64,000 nucleotides of DNA, taken from positions 14,981,501 through 15,045,500 of the forward strand of contig CM027381.1 in assembly GCA_015680905.1 (NCBI GenBank), written 5' to 3'. Source of the stretch: Coptis chinensis (lineage: Eukaryota; Streptophyta; Magnoliopsida; Ranunculales; Ranunculaceae). How positions within the stretch are numbered: the first letter of the stretch is position 1; every line of letters starts with the position of its first letter. The notes beneath the pieces are model-generated. The model did no database searches. It saw only the letters and a list, made by a program, of their open reading frames with translations, and was not told where the DNA came from. The position numbers were made by a program, and so were the translations under genes. Shown here piece by piece: positions 45,491 to 56,662 of this stretch.

Positions 45491-48279
45491 GCTTGCCCTC
45501 TCATTCTCCCCTCCTAGATTAACAAAAGCAATATTTACATATAGAGGGGTTAGAAACTTAGAATACAAGAGACTAGGAATAATTGACCAACAAAAGACTA
45601 AACTGCTAACGCATCCAATCATACATTTCGTCATTAGTACAACAGCTTTACTAAAACAATTCAATGGAGAACATGATTCTCTCACTCGAGAACAGAAGTA
45701 CAATAATGAAATTCTATTAAACTAGCAAAGAAAGATTTTGGATCATAAAGCAGATAACATTCAAGAGAAATCAGAATAGCAATATATAGTGATCTCACCT
45801 GCATCAACTTATACTCAGACCCAATTTAGCTGCCTCTAGAGTTCGAAAGAGTGAACCTGCAGCATATGATGTGTCAGAAAACGAGGCAGAAACTCCCCCC
45901 CTCCCCCTTTGAAGCAAAAAGCATTAAGCATAGAAAACAAGCACTATTTCCATTAGTTCTATCCCTCTAACTATGATCACAAATCCTGTACATGATAAAC
46001 TACCGAAATTTGTATGAGAAAAGGTTACAACATCAGATCCACATGTGATAAATTGAGCTTGCTTTAAAGTTGTAACAGCATACCAAATATGAAGTAGAAG
46101 TCATCAGTAATCATGTCTTTCGCTACATTCTTGATGTATAAAACTGTAGCAGAACTCCCGGCTGAATAGTTCTGCATAAATGCAAGGAAGAATGCGCAAC
46201 TCAATAAATATTTTTCATGCAAATAGTACTTAGATCTAGACTCCACAGCATTTTGAAATGATCTGAATTTCTCATTAATCTTTAAGGATTATACTAATGA
46301 TGCCTTAGCATGAATTTGACATGGATCTCTACTATGACTGATATGCAGGCATAGATATTTTTGAAGGTGCCCACCGCCATCCCAAAATTGGAGTTACACA
46401 GATCCATTATTTTCTTCGACTATAAACTGATTAATTTTTAGCACGTTCAAATCATATTCTTTCAGTTTTCGATACCTTAAACATTGGTAGTGATAAGATT
46501 TCTTCGGGAGGCAACTTTCCTCTCTCTATATCTTTAGTTGTTGCAAATGGTTTTAGCTCCATGCCCTCTTTTCCTGGCTCCCCTGATTCGTTCATGTTGT
46601 CCGCATCATATTTATCTTCATTATGTATTGGTTTAGCAGCGAGTTTGATCTGCATCCAAAAAAAAAAGATTAAATTACTGATATATATTGTTTAACTAAA
46701 GAATCTTAATTAACTCTTCCGAGGATGAGAAGCTACCTGCAGAACAGGGTTATTTTTCTTTATCATCGGCATCTCTTTTGGAGCTAACGTGGCAGGTTTC
46801 AATCCAACATCCTCATGAGCCACATCTTTATTTACAGCCGGCCCTACAATAGCTTCTCGTCTGCAACGCTTTCGACCACACTTTGATTTACTTGGAGCAT
46901 CGACGAGGCCGCTTTTGTCTTCATCCTCATCTCCCTGAATTTTTGGGCATGAAAGAGTATAATCATTTCAAAGGATTTGAATCAATAGCATATCTTGGCA
47001 TTATTGAGGTTCTTGTGAAACTATATACTGGTAAGTATTCACTACATTATACAAGAAAACCTATGGTTAAGAATTTGGTTTAAATTATTAAGTGAATGTT
47101 ATACCAAATGATATTGGACTAGTCGTACATAAATTTTAACATTTTATAAAACTGACCTCTCTACAAAACCACATTTCCAAGGTTTACAATACTAGCATGC
47201 GAATTCCTTTACATTTTTTTAATTAATTTGACATCATAATCCCATGGAGAGAAAAATCAATATAGAGGAGTACCTCCTCTGCAGATTCCAATTCTGATTC
47301 ATCACTTGATAAATCTGCCAAGTGAGGTTTTGCAACTAGAGCAGGAGGAAGAGGTGGTGGAGCAGGCAAAGAAGTTGGCAAAGGTGGAGTGGGCAATGCC
47401 ATACGGAATGGAGCGGGAATATTCATTTTGTTCATCAAATGTAAAACCTGCAGACAAAGATTCATAAGTAATGAAGCTAAGTTAATATAAGGTATGAGCC
47501 CTGAGTTTTTGGTGGGGGGATTACCTGTGTATAAAAGCAAGGAACGACAATAAGGGCATTGACAATGTTTGTGAGTATGTTGCCGTCTGGAGGAGGATAT
47601 GCATACCTAAAATAAAATAGGATAAGTAACAATAATGGATAGAATTATTATTCTAATAAAATTAAGAGGGGCAGCATTAAAAGGAAAAAGGGACATACTG
47701 GAGATGAGGAGGGAAAGGGTATTGTATGCCAAGGCTAGGGGCAATAGGTTGAGCATCAGTATCGGGGCGGTTGAGCAAGGATGAAGTAGAGTCCTTGTTG
47801 GCAACAGCAGCAGCAACAGAATGTTGTTGTTGTTGATTATCGAGCAGGGAGGGATTAGTAGTTGCTCTTTCGACCAGTAACACTTTCCCAAGGAGCCTCA
47901 ACCTGAGTAATCAACAAAAAAAAATACAAGTAATTCTTCTTCTGTTAGTAAAGGAAAACATTTAATAATAATAAATAATAACTGATTGATGCCTATTAAG
48001 TTGTTGGTGGGCTTGAGAAGCCAGAGCTTGGGTATGGAAATCGAGGAAAGCACAGTTCCTCAACTTAGAAGAAGAAGGAGCACGGACAGAAGAGGCGCCG
48101 TAGTGAGAAAACAGACGAAATAAAGTGTCTTCAGGGATACCCTCCGGAAGATGCCGAACCAAAAGAGTAAAACAACAACTACTAGTGCTCACTGGCTGCT
48201 GAGGAGCAGAGGGCCCACCTGAATTCATCACCATCATCGTCCTAGAAACAAACAAACACTTTTAAATAATAATAGTACT

Positions 48280-48530
48280 ATATAACTGCAAGCAGTGGGG
48301 GCGTGAGCAAAGGTGGAGAAGAGAGAAGAAGAGATGGGTTTGTGGTGGGGAGTGAGAGAAAGTTGGGTTTGGTTGAGAAGGAAGGAGGAAGAGGGAGAGG
48401 GAAAGAGAAATTGCTCGAAAATGAAAACTGATAGAAACCAACCAAAATACTTTTTTTGGCCACATACCCTATTGGGTAGAAACGTTCGCTCCGCTCACTT
48501 GACTAGACTAGATAATTGCTAAGCAGTGGG
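48280..48530 (-). promoter_or_regulatory. Promoter/5' UTR unit 1 of the U11/U12-65K gene
   Basis: On the minus strand it runs from GGTATGTGGCCAAAAAAAGT through a long CT-rich leader (CTCTTCCTCC...) to CACTGCTTGCAGTTATATAG. A splice acceptor TTTCTAG then precedes the start codon at 48,237, so a leader intron is likely. Two further diverged copies lie upstream. Confidence 0.5.
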
Positions 48531-48653
48531 GTGAGCGGAGGGTGGAGAAGAGAGAGGGAGAGATGGGTTTTGTGAGTGGGGAGAGAGAGAGAATTAGGGT
48601 TTGGTTAAGAGGGAGGGGAAAGAAAGAAGGAGAGAGAGATAGGTGAAAACTAG
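48531..48653 (-). repeat. Promoter/5' UTR unit 2, proximal half
   Basis: It repeats the GCAGTGGGG(T)GAGCGGAG / GGTGGAGAAGAGAGAG pattern of unit 1. It is interrupted at 48,653 by a hAT terminus; its missing half resumes at 56,934 (GACAGAAACC-TACCAAGCTACTTTTTG). Confidence 0.75.
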
Positions 48654-48740
48654 GGGTGATAAATGGGCCGGGCCGGGCTAACCTGGCTCTCAAACTATAA
48701 AGCCCTTATACTTTGAAGGCCGTATCAGGTCAGACTATAT

Positions 48741-48900
48741 ACTAGTATACTGCATAGCAGTGGGGGCGTGAGCGGAGAATTAAAGTGCGTGGAGAGTGGA
48801 GAGGGAGACAAAGAGAAGAGATAAGGACAGAAACCAACCAAAAATATTTTGGCCACATACCCCTAACGCTCACTCTAAATAAAAATAAACCGGTTAAACA
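48741..48900 (-). repeat. Promoter/5' UTR unit 3
   Basis: A third diverged copy, with GCAGTGGGGGCGTGAGCGGAG, then GGACAGAAACCAACCAAAAA and TTTTGGCCACATACCCC. It lies just inside the left end of the hAT element, which needs a second duplication or capture to explain. Confidence 0.75.
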
Positions 48901-49457
48901 TTGAATAAAACTAAGAATAGGAATTAATCTCACTTAATGCCATCGCATTTCGTCTTTGTGACTAAAAAGGAAGTGACAGTGTGATAACGCTAGGGATATC
49001 CTCAATGAGTTGAGATATGCAACTCCACTTGACCGAGCTTCTCGAACGAAGTGATCATGGAATCTGAAGTATTGTCTAATGAGATACTTGATGATCATCG
49101 AGTGAGGAAAGTGATAAGAAGGTTGCTGATTGGGTCGAACTTCCTAGCGTTTTTCTTTACTACATTTCACAAGGGTTCATCCACATTCAAGACCTTATCC
49201 CGCTTTGGTGTTGTTTGTACTCGAGTGGCACTCGCTTATCTTGAAACTCTCGTGGAGTACGACCTACCTCCCCATGCAACTTCCTTTTCTTTTCTCACGC
49301 TTCCCATAAAAGATGAGCCCGATAAACGAAGTTTCTATTCTATAGTCCGCTTTGAGAAAGAGAGTTTACAATTTCAAGTTACAAGTTCAAATACGCCATA
49401 ACAATGATTTTTGTTGGAAATAAATTATCGAGATACAAAAGCAAATCATTGTGTTTT
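48901..49457. other. Interior of the hAT element, one weak ORF
   Basis: A plus-strand frame at 49,051-49,401 (MIMESEVLSNEILDD...) has ordinary-looking codon use but no recognised domain, start context or partner exon. Confidence 0.25.
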
Positions 49458-50243
49458 TCACTCATGAACACATCCATCCATTACTCTAGATATCTTGGAG
49501 TGATAGCTAGACTTGTCGCCGACTTCGTAGCCACTTCGAATAAGTTGAAACATTGTTTTATCACGTAACAAGGCCCGATGGCGGCCTGAAAAAACTACCT
49601 TACTTGCCGCGGGTAAGCCATCACCAATATATAAAAACATGGATTTGAAAGAAAGCATAGATAATCTACTTTGGAAGAAACATAATTCAAACCGTAAGCT
49701 AAAATAATATCGGTTTGACACTCAAAAGTGATTTGAATGACTCAAGCTTCCTTCGATGATAAATATATTAACTCGCGGCCCCCACAAAGGAAAGTTGCAG
49801 CTAGAAGCTTTTGTTTACGTCAATAATATTTCAAAGCCAAATTTGTTTAATATCCCAAAACCAATTTTCGTGGATTTGAAATAGATCTGCGGGTAACAGC
49901 TCCCCACTAACTTTACCAACCGAGCGGTTGGCATGCGTTTTAACTCAGTGTCACTATATTTTATCTTCTCACTTTCGGATTTGCCCAATCTCGAGATTTA
50001 CAATAGGCCATCCCAAACAGTTTTTTTCCCCCAACTAATAAACAAAGAATGAGAAGTGAAGTGAACTTTCCGGGTTGCGACACAATAATGTTCATTTCGA
50101 CACATCATGCAAAACTGAATAAAGTAATAAGATCTCTAAATAACAAACAACAAATCTTCACATAAAAGAAATGAGCTTAGAAAATATACCTTAGCTGATT
50201 TGGTAGGAACAATACCATCTCCATCCACATAAGTATATTCAGG
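49458..50243 (-). pseudogene. LCAT3-type phospholipase A1 gene fragment (C-terminal exons)
   Basis: The exon at 50,243-50,190 encodes PEYTYVDGDGIVPTKSAK with proper splice sites (TTCCAG / GTATAT). The exon at 49,625-49,458 encodes GDGLPAASKVVFSGRHRALL and then RDKTMFQLIR, ending in a stop. This is the conserved C-terminus of plant LCAT-like phospholipases and sterol acyltransferases, including the catalytic Asp region (DGDG.VP) and the His (GRHRALL). The acceptor of the last exon is not visible and the upstream domain with the lipase serine was not found. It lies inside the hAT element, so it may have been captured. Confidence 0.65.
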
Positions 50244-51129
50244 CTGGAAATACCATAAAGAGTAGAAGACCACATTAGCAAATATAAACACTGACGGCGA
50301 CATATATCTAAGTAATCCCGGATAAACAACCAACTCAGTGATTAAACCTTTAATTACATCTCTTTGTCGCTTGGTTTCTTTACATGCAAAAGTCATGAAA
50401 TGTGGAGAGCTAAAAAAATTTCCCTCTCACAAATTTCACAATCTTCTAGTCAACAACCAGTTTATTCCAAAAGCTCTTTGGACGGACATAACCTTAAATA
50501 CTTGAAGGGTTGCAGGTCTTAGACGGGCGGGCATAAGACCAACAATACCCCTCCAAGATTGGCACACTTGAACACGATCCAACTTCGGTGCGGTCTTTGG
50601 ACCTCTCACGACCACTTTACCTCAAAAGTTAAGCATCTAGAAAGTGAGGTAACAATGTATATCAAAGGGGTAATAGGTCCAACACCTACTTGATAGGCGA
50701 AAGACATGCCCAACACATCCCCCAACTAAGCCGATTGATGCCCGAGTCCCGATTCGTGAAGCTTCTTAATAATAATAATCCGAGGCGAAATATAAGAAAA
50801 ACTCACTTGTCATCATGAACAGGGAACTCCCCATTCTTCATCATTGTAAGCAACATAGAGAGGATCTGCACATCAAATCCAACATACCGCAAGGCTAAGT
50901 GCAAGAGTGTGATAACATACTCCAATATTGAATTAAAGATTACATTTGAAAGCTCTATATATTACCAATGAAGAAAAGAAACAACAAACATGTTGATTCG
51001 CACCAGCTGATAATTATCAAATAATCCTTACAATGAAAGACGGTCTCAAAACGTGAACATACATGCCTTTTGGAAAAAAATCAGCACGTACTTAACCGAA
51101 ATGATAAATGATAAATGATATATATAAGA
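50244..51129. other. Interior of the hAT element, no gene recognised
   Basis: A possible short exon on the minus strand at about 50,800-50,890 (MLLTMMKNGEFPVHDDK, then a GT donor) is the only coding-like sign. Confidence 0.3.
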
Positions 51130-51830
51130 TAAGCTTTCGATACGAGTCAGACTACACTGACACGATTGGCGAGAGAAGACCAGAATTGATGGGAAATGCA
51201 CTATCGATATGAGATTTTAGCTTGATACCCAGAGGGTTCCCCTATTTCAAATTCCGGGAAGAAAGCAGTCAAAACAGCTCATAGACAAAAAGTTTTGCCA
51301 AAGCCAACCCAACTACCACCCATTCGATTACCGGGAGTCAGAACATTCGGGCAAGGCCAGCTGGCACAAACAGAAAGAGACAAAGCCCTCACTCGGCAGC
51401 TTTTTCCCAAAGATAGATAGAGGGAATGGAATCGAGAATAGCCGAAAGTGTACGTGCTACGATGCGGGTCGAAGAGCAAGCTTCAAGGGCAGAGAGAGGA
51501 GCAGCTTGACCGGACGAGGTGGGGGATCTCCGCTGCTCCAACATCGAGGAAGTCCTACGGTAAAGTCATCAATCGCACCACGACCGAAGTTTCCGGACAC
51601 ATCGCGACCGAGCTCGGGTTTAGGGTCGCCACTTGGCCCTAAGACGGATCAAAGAAGAGTGGGGAACCTCTCGCTGATTTTTGGAATTCGACATCAGGAA
51701 GTGCACCATCGACCGACATCGACTCATCCCAATCTTTAAGGAAGAGATCAACGATCCCAAGTTATCCCATAAGAGGTCGATCTAACATTATTCTAGCCAG
51801 AGAAGAAAGGAGGAGTTTCTGACTTTCCAA
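51130..51830. other. Organelle-like sequence block
   Basis: GC-balanced sequence (for example GGGATCTCCGCTGCTCCAAC) unlike the flanks, with no transposon motif. It resembles plant mitochondrial intergenic DNA in style, as the blocks at 16,017 and 30,960 do. No organelle gene was recognised. Confidence 0.3.
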
Positions 51831-52374
51831 GTGATTGGTTTTCATTGTTTTGAACTGATCGACAGAAAGCAGGAAAGTAAACTGCTTAAAAGTTTATGAC
51901 ATCAAACCACCAGTTTCTCTTGTTCCCAATAAGTTATCATAAACAATATATCATTTAACAGTTGAGATCTCTAATTCACACCATTACATGTTTCTGATCC
52001 ACTTGCATATATCTCACAGAGGCATTACATTATAGTGCCATTCCAAACTTCTCCGATATTTATTCGATCGGACAACCCAAATAACCCAAAATCAAACCAA
52101 ATACTGAAATCCTTTATTTAAAGCACTAAAAAATCTGCAATTGCCAACCCTTTGTTTGTTATCTTTTCACCCAATTCCATGATGAAAATACTAAAACTCT
52201 ATAAGCAAGTAAAACCGCTAAGATTATTTTTGTGAAACATTTCAATTACTGTAATAAAGTTTGAGAAGCCAACCGCAAGCGGATGCAATCTGGCGATAAA
52301 GTGATATTTGGTTTCAAGTAGGTATATAAACATGGAAGTCAAGAATCTACTAAATTCAGCGAGAGATACATTAC

Positions 52375-52592
52375 CTAGAACTATCTCTCTTGTCTTGAGT
52401 ATGGAGAGTCGTACAAATTGAAGAAGAATCCAGTGGAACAACCTTCCCGCGAGAAATCCGAGAGCGAGAATAGAGAGACGGTCCTTTATCACTCTTAGAT
52501 TGTGAGAACAGTTTGGAGGAGAGATTGGGAGAGGTTGGAGGCGAAGATAGGGGAAAATGAGAAAAGAGGGGGGGGGGGGTTAGGTCAGACAC
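52375..52592 (-). pseudogene. Exon-like 5' piece, unidentified
   Basis: On the minus strand a Ser/Pro-rich frame, MSDLTPPPLFSHFPLSSPPT... to CTTLHTQDKRDSSR, ends at a good donor (GTAATG). It looks like a first coding exon, perhaps with a targeting peptide. Whether it belongs with the LCAT-like exons downstream cannot be told. A run of C/G (about 14) sits at 52,567. Confidence 0.35.
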
Positions 52593-52699
52593 AAAGTAAG
52601 GGTTATTTGGGGGTACGGACAGACATAGGAGAGAGTGACACGTATGAAGTGGTTTTTTGTGAGAGTTTTGAATAGCGACCTCAAGAGTTCGCTCACGCT

Positions 52700-52780
52700 C
52701 ACAGAATATAACACTCTAACCCGCCCCTCAACCCTCCTTTTGCGGGCCAAGTTAGAGGGCCGGGCCGTGCCCAATCAGAC
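52700..52780. repeat. hAT subterminal-like fragment
   Basis: CTAACCCGCCCCTCAAC and GAGGGCCGGGCC recur in the same order near the right end of the hAT element (56,800-56,840). It may be a truncated end of a related element. Confidence 0.4.
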
Positions 52781-53782
52781 TTTGACTTCATTTTAGTAGT
52801 AGTAAGTTTCTTGTCAAATTTTGATTTTCATATACAATATAGTCCTGGTTCATATATTTCTACAATCATTCTGATAATCTAATCAACATAAAATATTCAT
52901 AGTGTCATATACAAGTTAAGTAACTTGATGATCTCATAAAATTAAATACAAAAGGCATACAATCTGGGATCCTCACAATTCACAATATAACTATATATTG
53001 AACTATTGAAGTACAGGAGTCAAGAGCATTTGTTTTTTCATCTCTTTTGGAAATGAGAATGGTATTGCAGAGAACTTCCTTTGGCAAGTCAGCCAATGAC
53101 ATCCATTTTCCCAGTGATCAAAGCTCCCCAATCATATGCATAACCTGTGAAACACAAATACAATTCCTTGCCTTAACAATTACAACATATTTATAAAAGG
53201 CTTTCCATTCTTACCATGCATGTGTAGGGAAAAAAAAGCTATTGAAAAATGAAGTACTTGCCTTACCAATCAACATGTACATACTCGACCAGGACACAAG
53301 ATGAGAGGATGTCGATGTGTCCATGAACTGAAATTCAAACACCACACCCTATTACACTTTAAGCAACAAAAATTCAGACTAGTTAAGCATGCAGTCTTTG
53401 TCATGGAAAAAAAATGATAACAAAGACTATCAGTACAAACCGGAGCGACATGTAACACAGGCAAGATTGTCCAAAAGTGATTAGCAAAAATATCCAAAAG
53501 ATGATCTGTTACACATCACCACGAGTGAAAAAATATTAGCACTAGCATCACAATGTCAATAAACATATATAACATGTATACTAAGCAAATTTTGACATAT
53601 GCTTACCAATTAGATCGCGTTTAATCAACAAGATGTCGATCTCAAAATATAGCAAGGAAGCCAGATCTTCTAAGTTAGCAATATATATCAAGTCACGTCT
53701 CTTACGCTAATATATACCTAATAATATATACCAAAAGTCAACATCAAGATGCTAGGTTCTCCCCCAAAAAAAAGTACCAAGA
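52781..53782. other. 3' region of the hAT transposase gene
   Basis: AT-rich; no separate gene was seen on either strand. It may hold the transposase 3' UTR. Confidence 0.4.
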
Positions 53783-55801
53783 TTATAGTTCCATTTCTCC
53801 CATAATTTCCTCTAGCTCCGTCAGATCTTCATCTTGAAGCCCTTCCTCAGCTTGGAACCAGTCTTTCAAGCACATTAAAGCCTCCATAGTCTCCGGAAGC
53901 AAACAACTTCGGCATTTGCTAACTACTCTTTCACTTCCGCTGAAGGCAGATTCAGAAGGAACTGTGGAAACCGGTATAGTCAGCAAATCACGTGCCATTG
54001 CAGAGAGAACAGGATATGTATTTGCTTGGGTCCTCCACCAGTCCAAAACATCAAATGTCTCGCTGGAAGTAATGATTGTTGGCTGATCCAGGTAACGTTG
54101 CAACTCAGATTTGTATTTCTTAATTGCTGCTTCTCTACGCTTTGATAGCATTGCAAGCACCATGTCCTCTTCTTGAGGAGCATTTGAACTTGTCCCATTC
54201 ATACCAGTAACACCACTACTCATCTTTTGCAAGTACACCTCAAAAAGTTCATTTAATTTGGTTTTATAGGGTAACAACCATGGGTTCTCATTAGAAACAG
54301 ATGGAGACTGAGATTCAGGTTGGGATTGAGAGTCATAATCATAATTGAAGTCCAAACACAACTCTAAGACAGTGAACTTGAAACAAGGATCCATGCAAGA
54401 AGCCAATCCAAGAAGCATTGGAACATCTTTCCAATATTTATCATACTTCCATTTGATGTTATCATACAAAGGCTTAAAACTAGGCACATTTTCAACCCTT
54501 TTCAAGATCAATACAATCTTGCTTAACTGAAAGCAAAATGTACTGGATGTGACAGAGTTAGAACAAGAAAACGACTTTGTAGACACATAAAATATTTCAA
54601 AGAAATCTTTAATAACAATAACATTCTGCCAATCAACAAGATCAGGCTTATATGCAAAATCAGAATCATAAAAGAACTGATCAAACACTTTTTGGTATGG
54701 AATAGCAGCTTCTAACATGAGATAAGTCGAATTCCACCTAGTCTGAATATCCATTGGTAACCTCTTCTCTTTCATGTTCAAACTTTGACAAGTTTCAAAA
54801 AACTTTTGAAGCTTTGACGGAGAATATTTGACGTGTCTAACACTTTCTCTTATATTCTCAAGTGAGCTTTCAACATGTTTCAACCCATCTTTTACCAACA
54901 GATTAGTTATATGAGCATTGCAACGAAGATGGAATAGTTCCCTGCTCAACATATCATGGCCAAAGAGTTGATCTTTCAAATGTGACGCACATACATCATT
55001 ATTGGATGCGTTATCCAATGTTAATGTCCATATCTTGTCACTAATGTTCCAGCCTAATAGGTTTGCATAGATAGCATCACTAATTGTTTTACCCATGTGA
55101 GGACATGGAAGCATAGGAAAGCTAATCACTCTTTTATGCAATTTCCAATCAGTGCAAATGAAATGGGCAGTAATGCACATGTATCCCAATTTCTGATTTG
55201 AAGTCCACAAATTAGACGTAAGGCATATCTTACCAGGAACACTTCTAAGAAGGTCTTTCAAAACAGCTTTTTCTTCTTCCAAAATCAGAAATATGTCGGC
55301 CCTTAACGTGAGACGACCAGGAGGTTTGAATTGAGGTCCAACAGACTTTTGGATCCACCTACGAAAAGCCGGTTTTTCTACTTTGTTAAATGGTAATTCT
55401 TCGCGAATAAAGTACCTAACCGTTTCTCGACGAGCTCTTGCTTGACTAAAAGTAAAACTGTAAATCCCACCAGTTGGAGTTCTACCTATGATCGTTTGCC
55501 CTACATCATATGTGGTTCTCTTCAAACAACTTGTTGCGTGCCTACTAAGGTGACTGGTCCCACTTCTACCCCCAAAAACAAGCTTATCACTACAAATTTT
55601 ACAAATAGCCTTCATAACATCCTTCCCATTAGGTTGTTTCATAATTGTTCCATCATCATTTTTTTTGGTAACTTTGTCAAATTGTTTCCATACATGAGAT
55701 GTTTTCCTTGGAATTCTAGGGGTTACAACCGGTGGATTGCCTACAACCATATCCACATCACTATTTGGATCATAACCCATCAAAGGTATACCTTCCATCA
55801 C
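53783..55801 (-). CDS. BED zinc-finger hAT transposase, intact (672 residues)
   Basis: This enzyme cuts and joins hAT element ends. Reading from the N-terminus: a BED-type zinc finger (about residues 33-96: W38, C67, C70, H84, H88, C92); the RNase H-like core with the first acidic residue in LTLDNASNND; the conserved RCNAHITNLLVKDGL; RWNSTYLML; and the late domain ending in TIPVSTVPSESAFSGSERVV, holding the catalytic Glu and the hAT dimerisation region. Length and motif order fit plant RICESLEEPER/Ac-type proteins. There is no frameshift or stop, which contrasts with every other transposase here, so the element may be active or the gene domesticated. The first ATG is used; a second Met follows directly. 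Confidence 0.9.
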   Translation of the reverse strand: MMEGIPLMGYDPNSDVDMVVGNPPVVTPRIPRKTSHVWKQFDKVTKKNDDGTIMKQPNGKDVMKAICKICSDKLVFGGRSGTSHLSRHATSCLKRTTYDVGQTIIGRTPTGGIYSFTFSQARARRETVRYFIREELPFNKVEKPAFRRWIQKSVGPQFKPPGRLTLRADIFLILEEEKAVLKDLLRSVPGKICLTSNLWTSNQKLGYMCITAHFICTDWKLHKRVISFPMLPCPHMGKTISDAIYANLLGWNISDKIWTLTLDNASNNDVCASHLKDQLFGHDMLSRELFHLRCNAHITNLLVKDGLKHVESSLENIRESVRHVKYSPSKLQKFFETCQSLNMKEKRLPMDIQTRWNSTYLMLEAAIPYQKVFDQFFYDSDFAYKPDLVDWQNVIVIKDFFEIFYVSTKSFSCSNSVTSSTFCFQLSKIVLILKRVENVPSFKPLYDNIKWKYDKYWKDVPMLLGLASCMDPCFKFTVLELCLDFNYDYDSQSQPESQSPSVSNENPWLLPYKTKLNELFEVYLQKMSSGVTGMNGTSSNAPQEEDMVLAMLSKRREAAIKKYKSELQRYLDQPTIITSSETFDVLDWWRTQANTYPVLSAMARDLLTIPVSTVPSESAFSGSERVVSKCRSCLLPETMEALMCLKDWFQAEEGLQDEDLTELEEIMGEMEL

Positions 55802-56062
55802 AGTTAATAACGGTAGACAAAGACAGAATACGCAAACCTTAACGTAGTACCAGAAAATATCAGAAACAGAGGAATGGTTGAAAACTTGAAATGCTACTTC
55901 AAAGTCTTAAACCCTGTCCATAGAAGTGAAAGAACATTTAGTATTTAATACCAATATCAGATCTATCACAAGTAAAATATAAAATAAAACAAACAACAAC
56001 AACAACAAAATAAACTAATAAAATACAGTTAAAGCTTGAAAGAAACCACATAATAGAGATTT
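55802..56062 (-). other. 5' region of the hAT transposase gene
   Basis: AT-rich, with a short (AAC)n run at about 55,988-56,006. No separate feature was seen. Confidence 0.4.
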
Positions 56063-56248
56063 ATGGTTTCTTGTTTATCATACAAATGGAATAATATTCC
56101 TTTATATGATCGATGTTCTCTTGATTCATCACAAGTCTTATTATTAGCTTCTTCTGGTGGTCTTTTATGTTTTCGTAATCGAAATTCTGATTATCCTACA
56201 TTAATTGTTTGTAATCATGTTAATACCAAGTTTCTATACTGGCATTAA
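56063..56248 (+). pseudogene. F-box-type protein fragment
   Basis: The frame WNNIPLYDRCSLDSSQVLL continues with ASSGGLLCFRNRNSDYPTLI and VCNH. The SGGLLCF.....LIVCN pattern is typical of plant F-box-associated (kelch-like) domains. No F-box, start context or continuation was found; the fragment lies on the strand opposite to the transposase within the hAT element. Confidence 0.45.
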
Positions 56249-56511
56249 TACTCTTAAGGAAAAGAAAAGAGGCATGTGTCATGCTGACTAGGACCCAGGC
56301 AATGGCACTAAATGATATCAGCTCACTTTGATAGACATAGTCATAAATTGCAATATCTGCTATAGGAAACTTCTTTAGATCTGGATTTGATCAAACATTA
56401 GACACAGACCAAGCATTCATTGATACGTAATTCATTTTGGTAGCTCCATTTCCATTCAATCATTCATTGAAATAAATATATAAGGGTCTTGTACGTACCT
56501 CTGAACGAAGT

Positions 56512-56662
56512 CTCACTTTTTCCTGCAGGTGCTTTTTGTGATCAGCTTCAAAGGTGGAAACTCCCCCAATCTTTAATATTCTGTCTTCAAGCGATTCTAT
56601 CTCATGTGTAAGCTCACCTTTGAGAAAGAGCATGGGATGGTGGAACTGTGGAAGTCAGATTC
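56512..56662 (-). pseudogene. Exon-like fragment with possible coiled coil
   Basis: The minus strand has MSAAMDKNLTSTVPPSHALS, then in a shifted frame GELTHEIESLEDRILKIGGV and STFEADHKKHLQEKVRLRSE, ending at a GTACGT donor. A run of CCCTAAAT units precedes the first ATG. The protein is not recognised. It may be a captured first exon. Confidence 0.35.

Larger units (their letters stand above)
42716..48237 (-). pseudogene. SNRNP65: U11/U12 small nuclear ribonucleoprotein 65 kDa protein gene, disrupted
   Basis: The encoded protein bridges U11 and U12 snRNPs in the minor spliceosome. Ten exons fit on the minus strand: from the ATG at 48,237 to about 47,988 (RRM1: LLVRHLPEGIPEDTLFRLFS, LRNCAFLDF); 47,902-47,699; 47,606-47,525 (YAYPPPDGNILTNIV); 47,447-47,274 (Pro-rich, then SSDESELESAEE); 46,934-46,737; 46,649-46,476; 46,171-46,084 (RRM2 RNP-2, VLYIKN); 45,856-45,799; 45,513-44,829; and 42,799-42,716 (GKPMIIQFGRNPGAA). 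Splice sites are otherwise good. Defects: the exon 1 donor is GC; exon 8 lacks one base, so GLSI is followed by a stop where KLMQ is expected; a 611 bp MITE splits exon 9 inside the RRM2 RNP-1 motif (RGQAFVTF). The Arabidopsis gene is reported to be essential, so an intact copy should exist elsewhere. Confidence 0.85.

Noticed and set aside
48262-48693. Ser/Pro/Leu-rich minus-strand ORFs upstream of U11/U12-65K
   Set aside because: They are CT-rich 5' UTR/promoter repeats lacking conserved protein sequence between the three copies.
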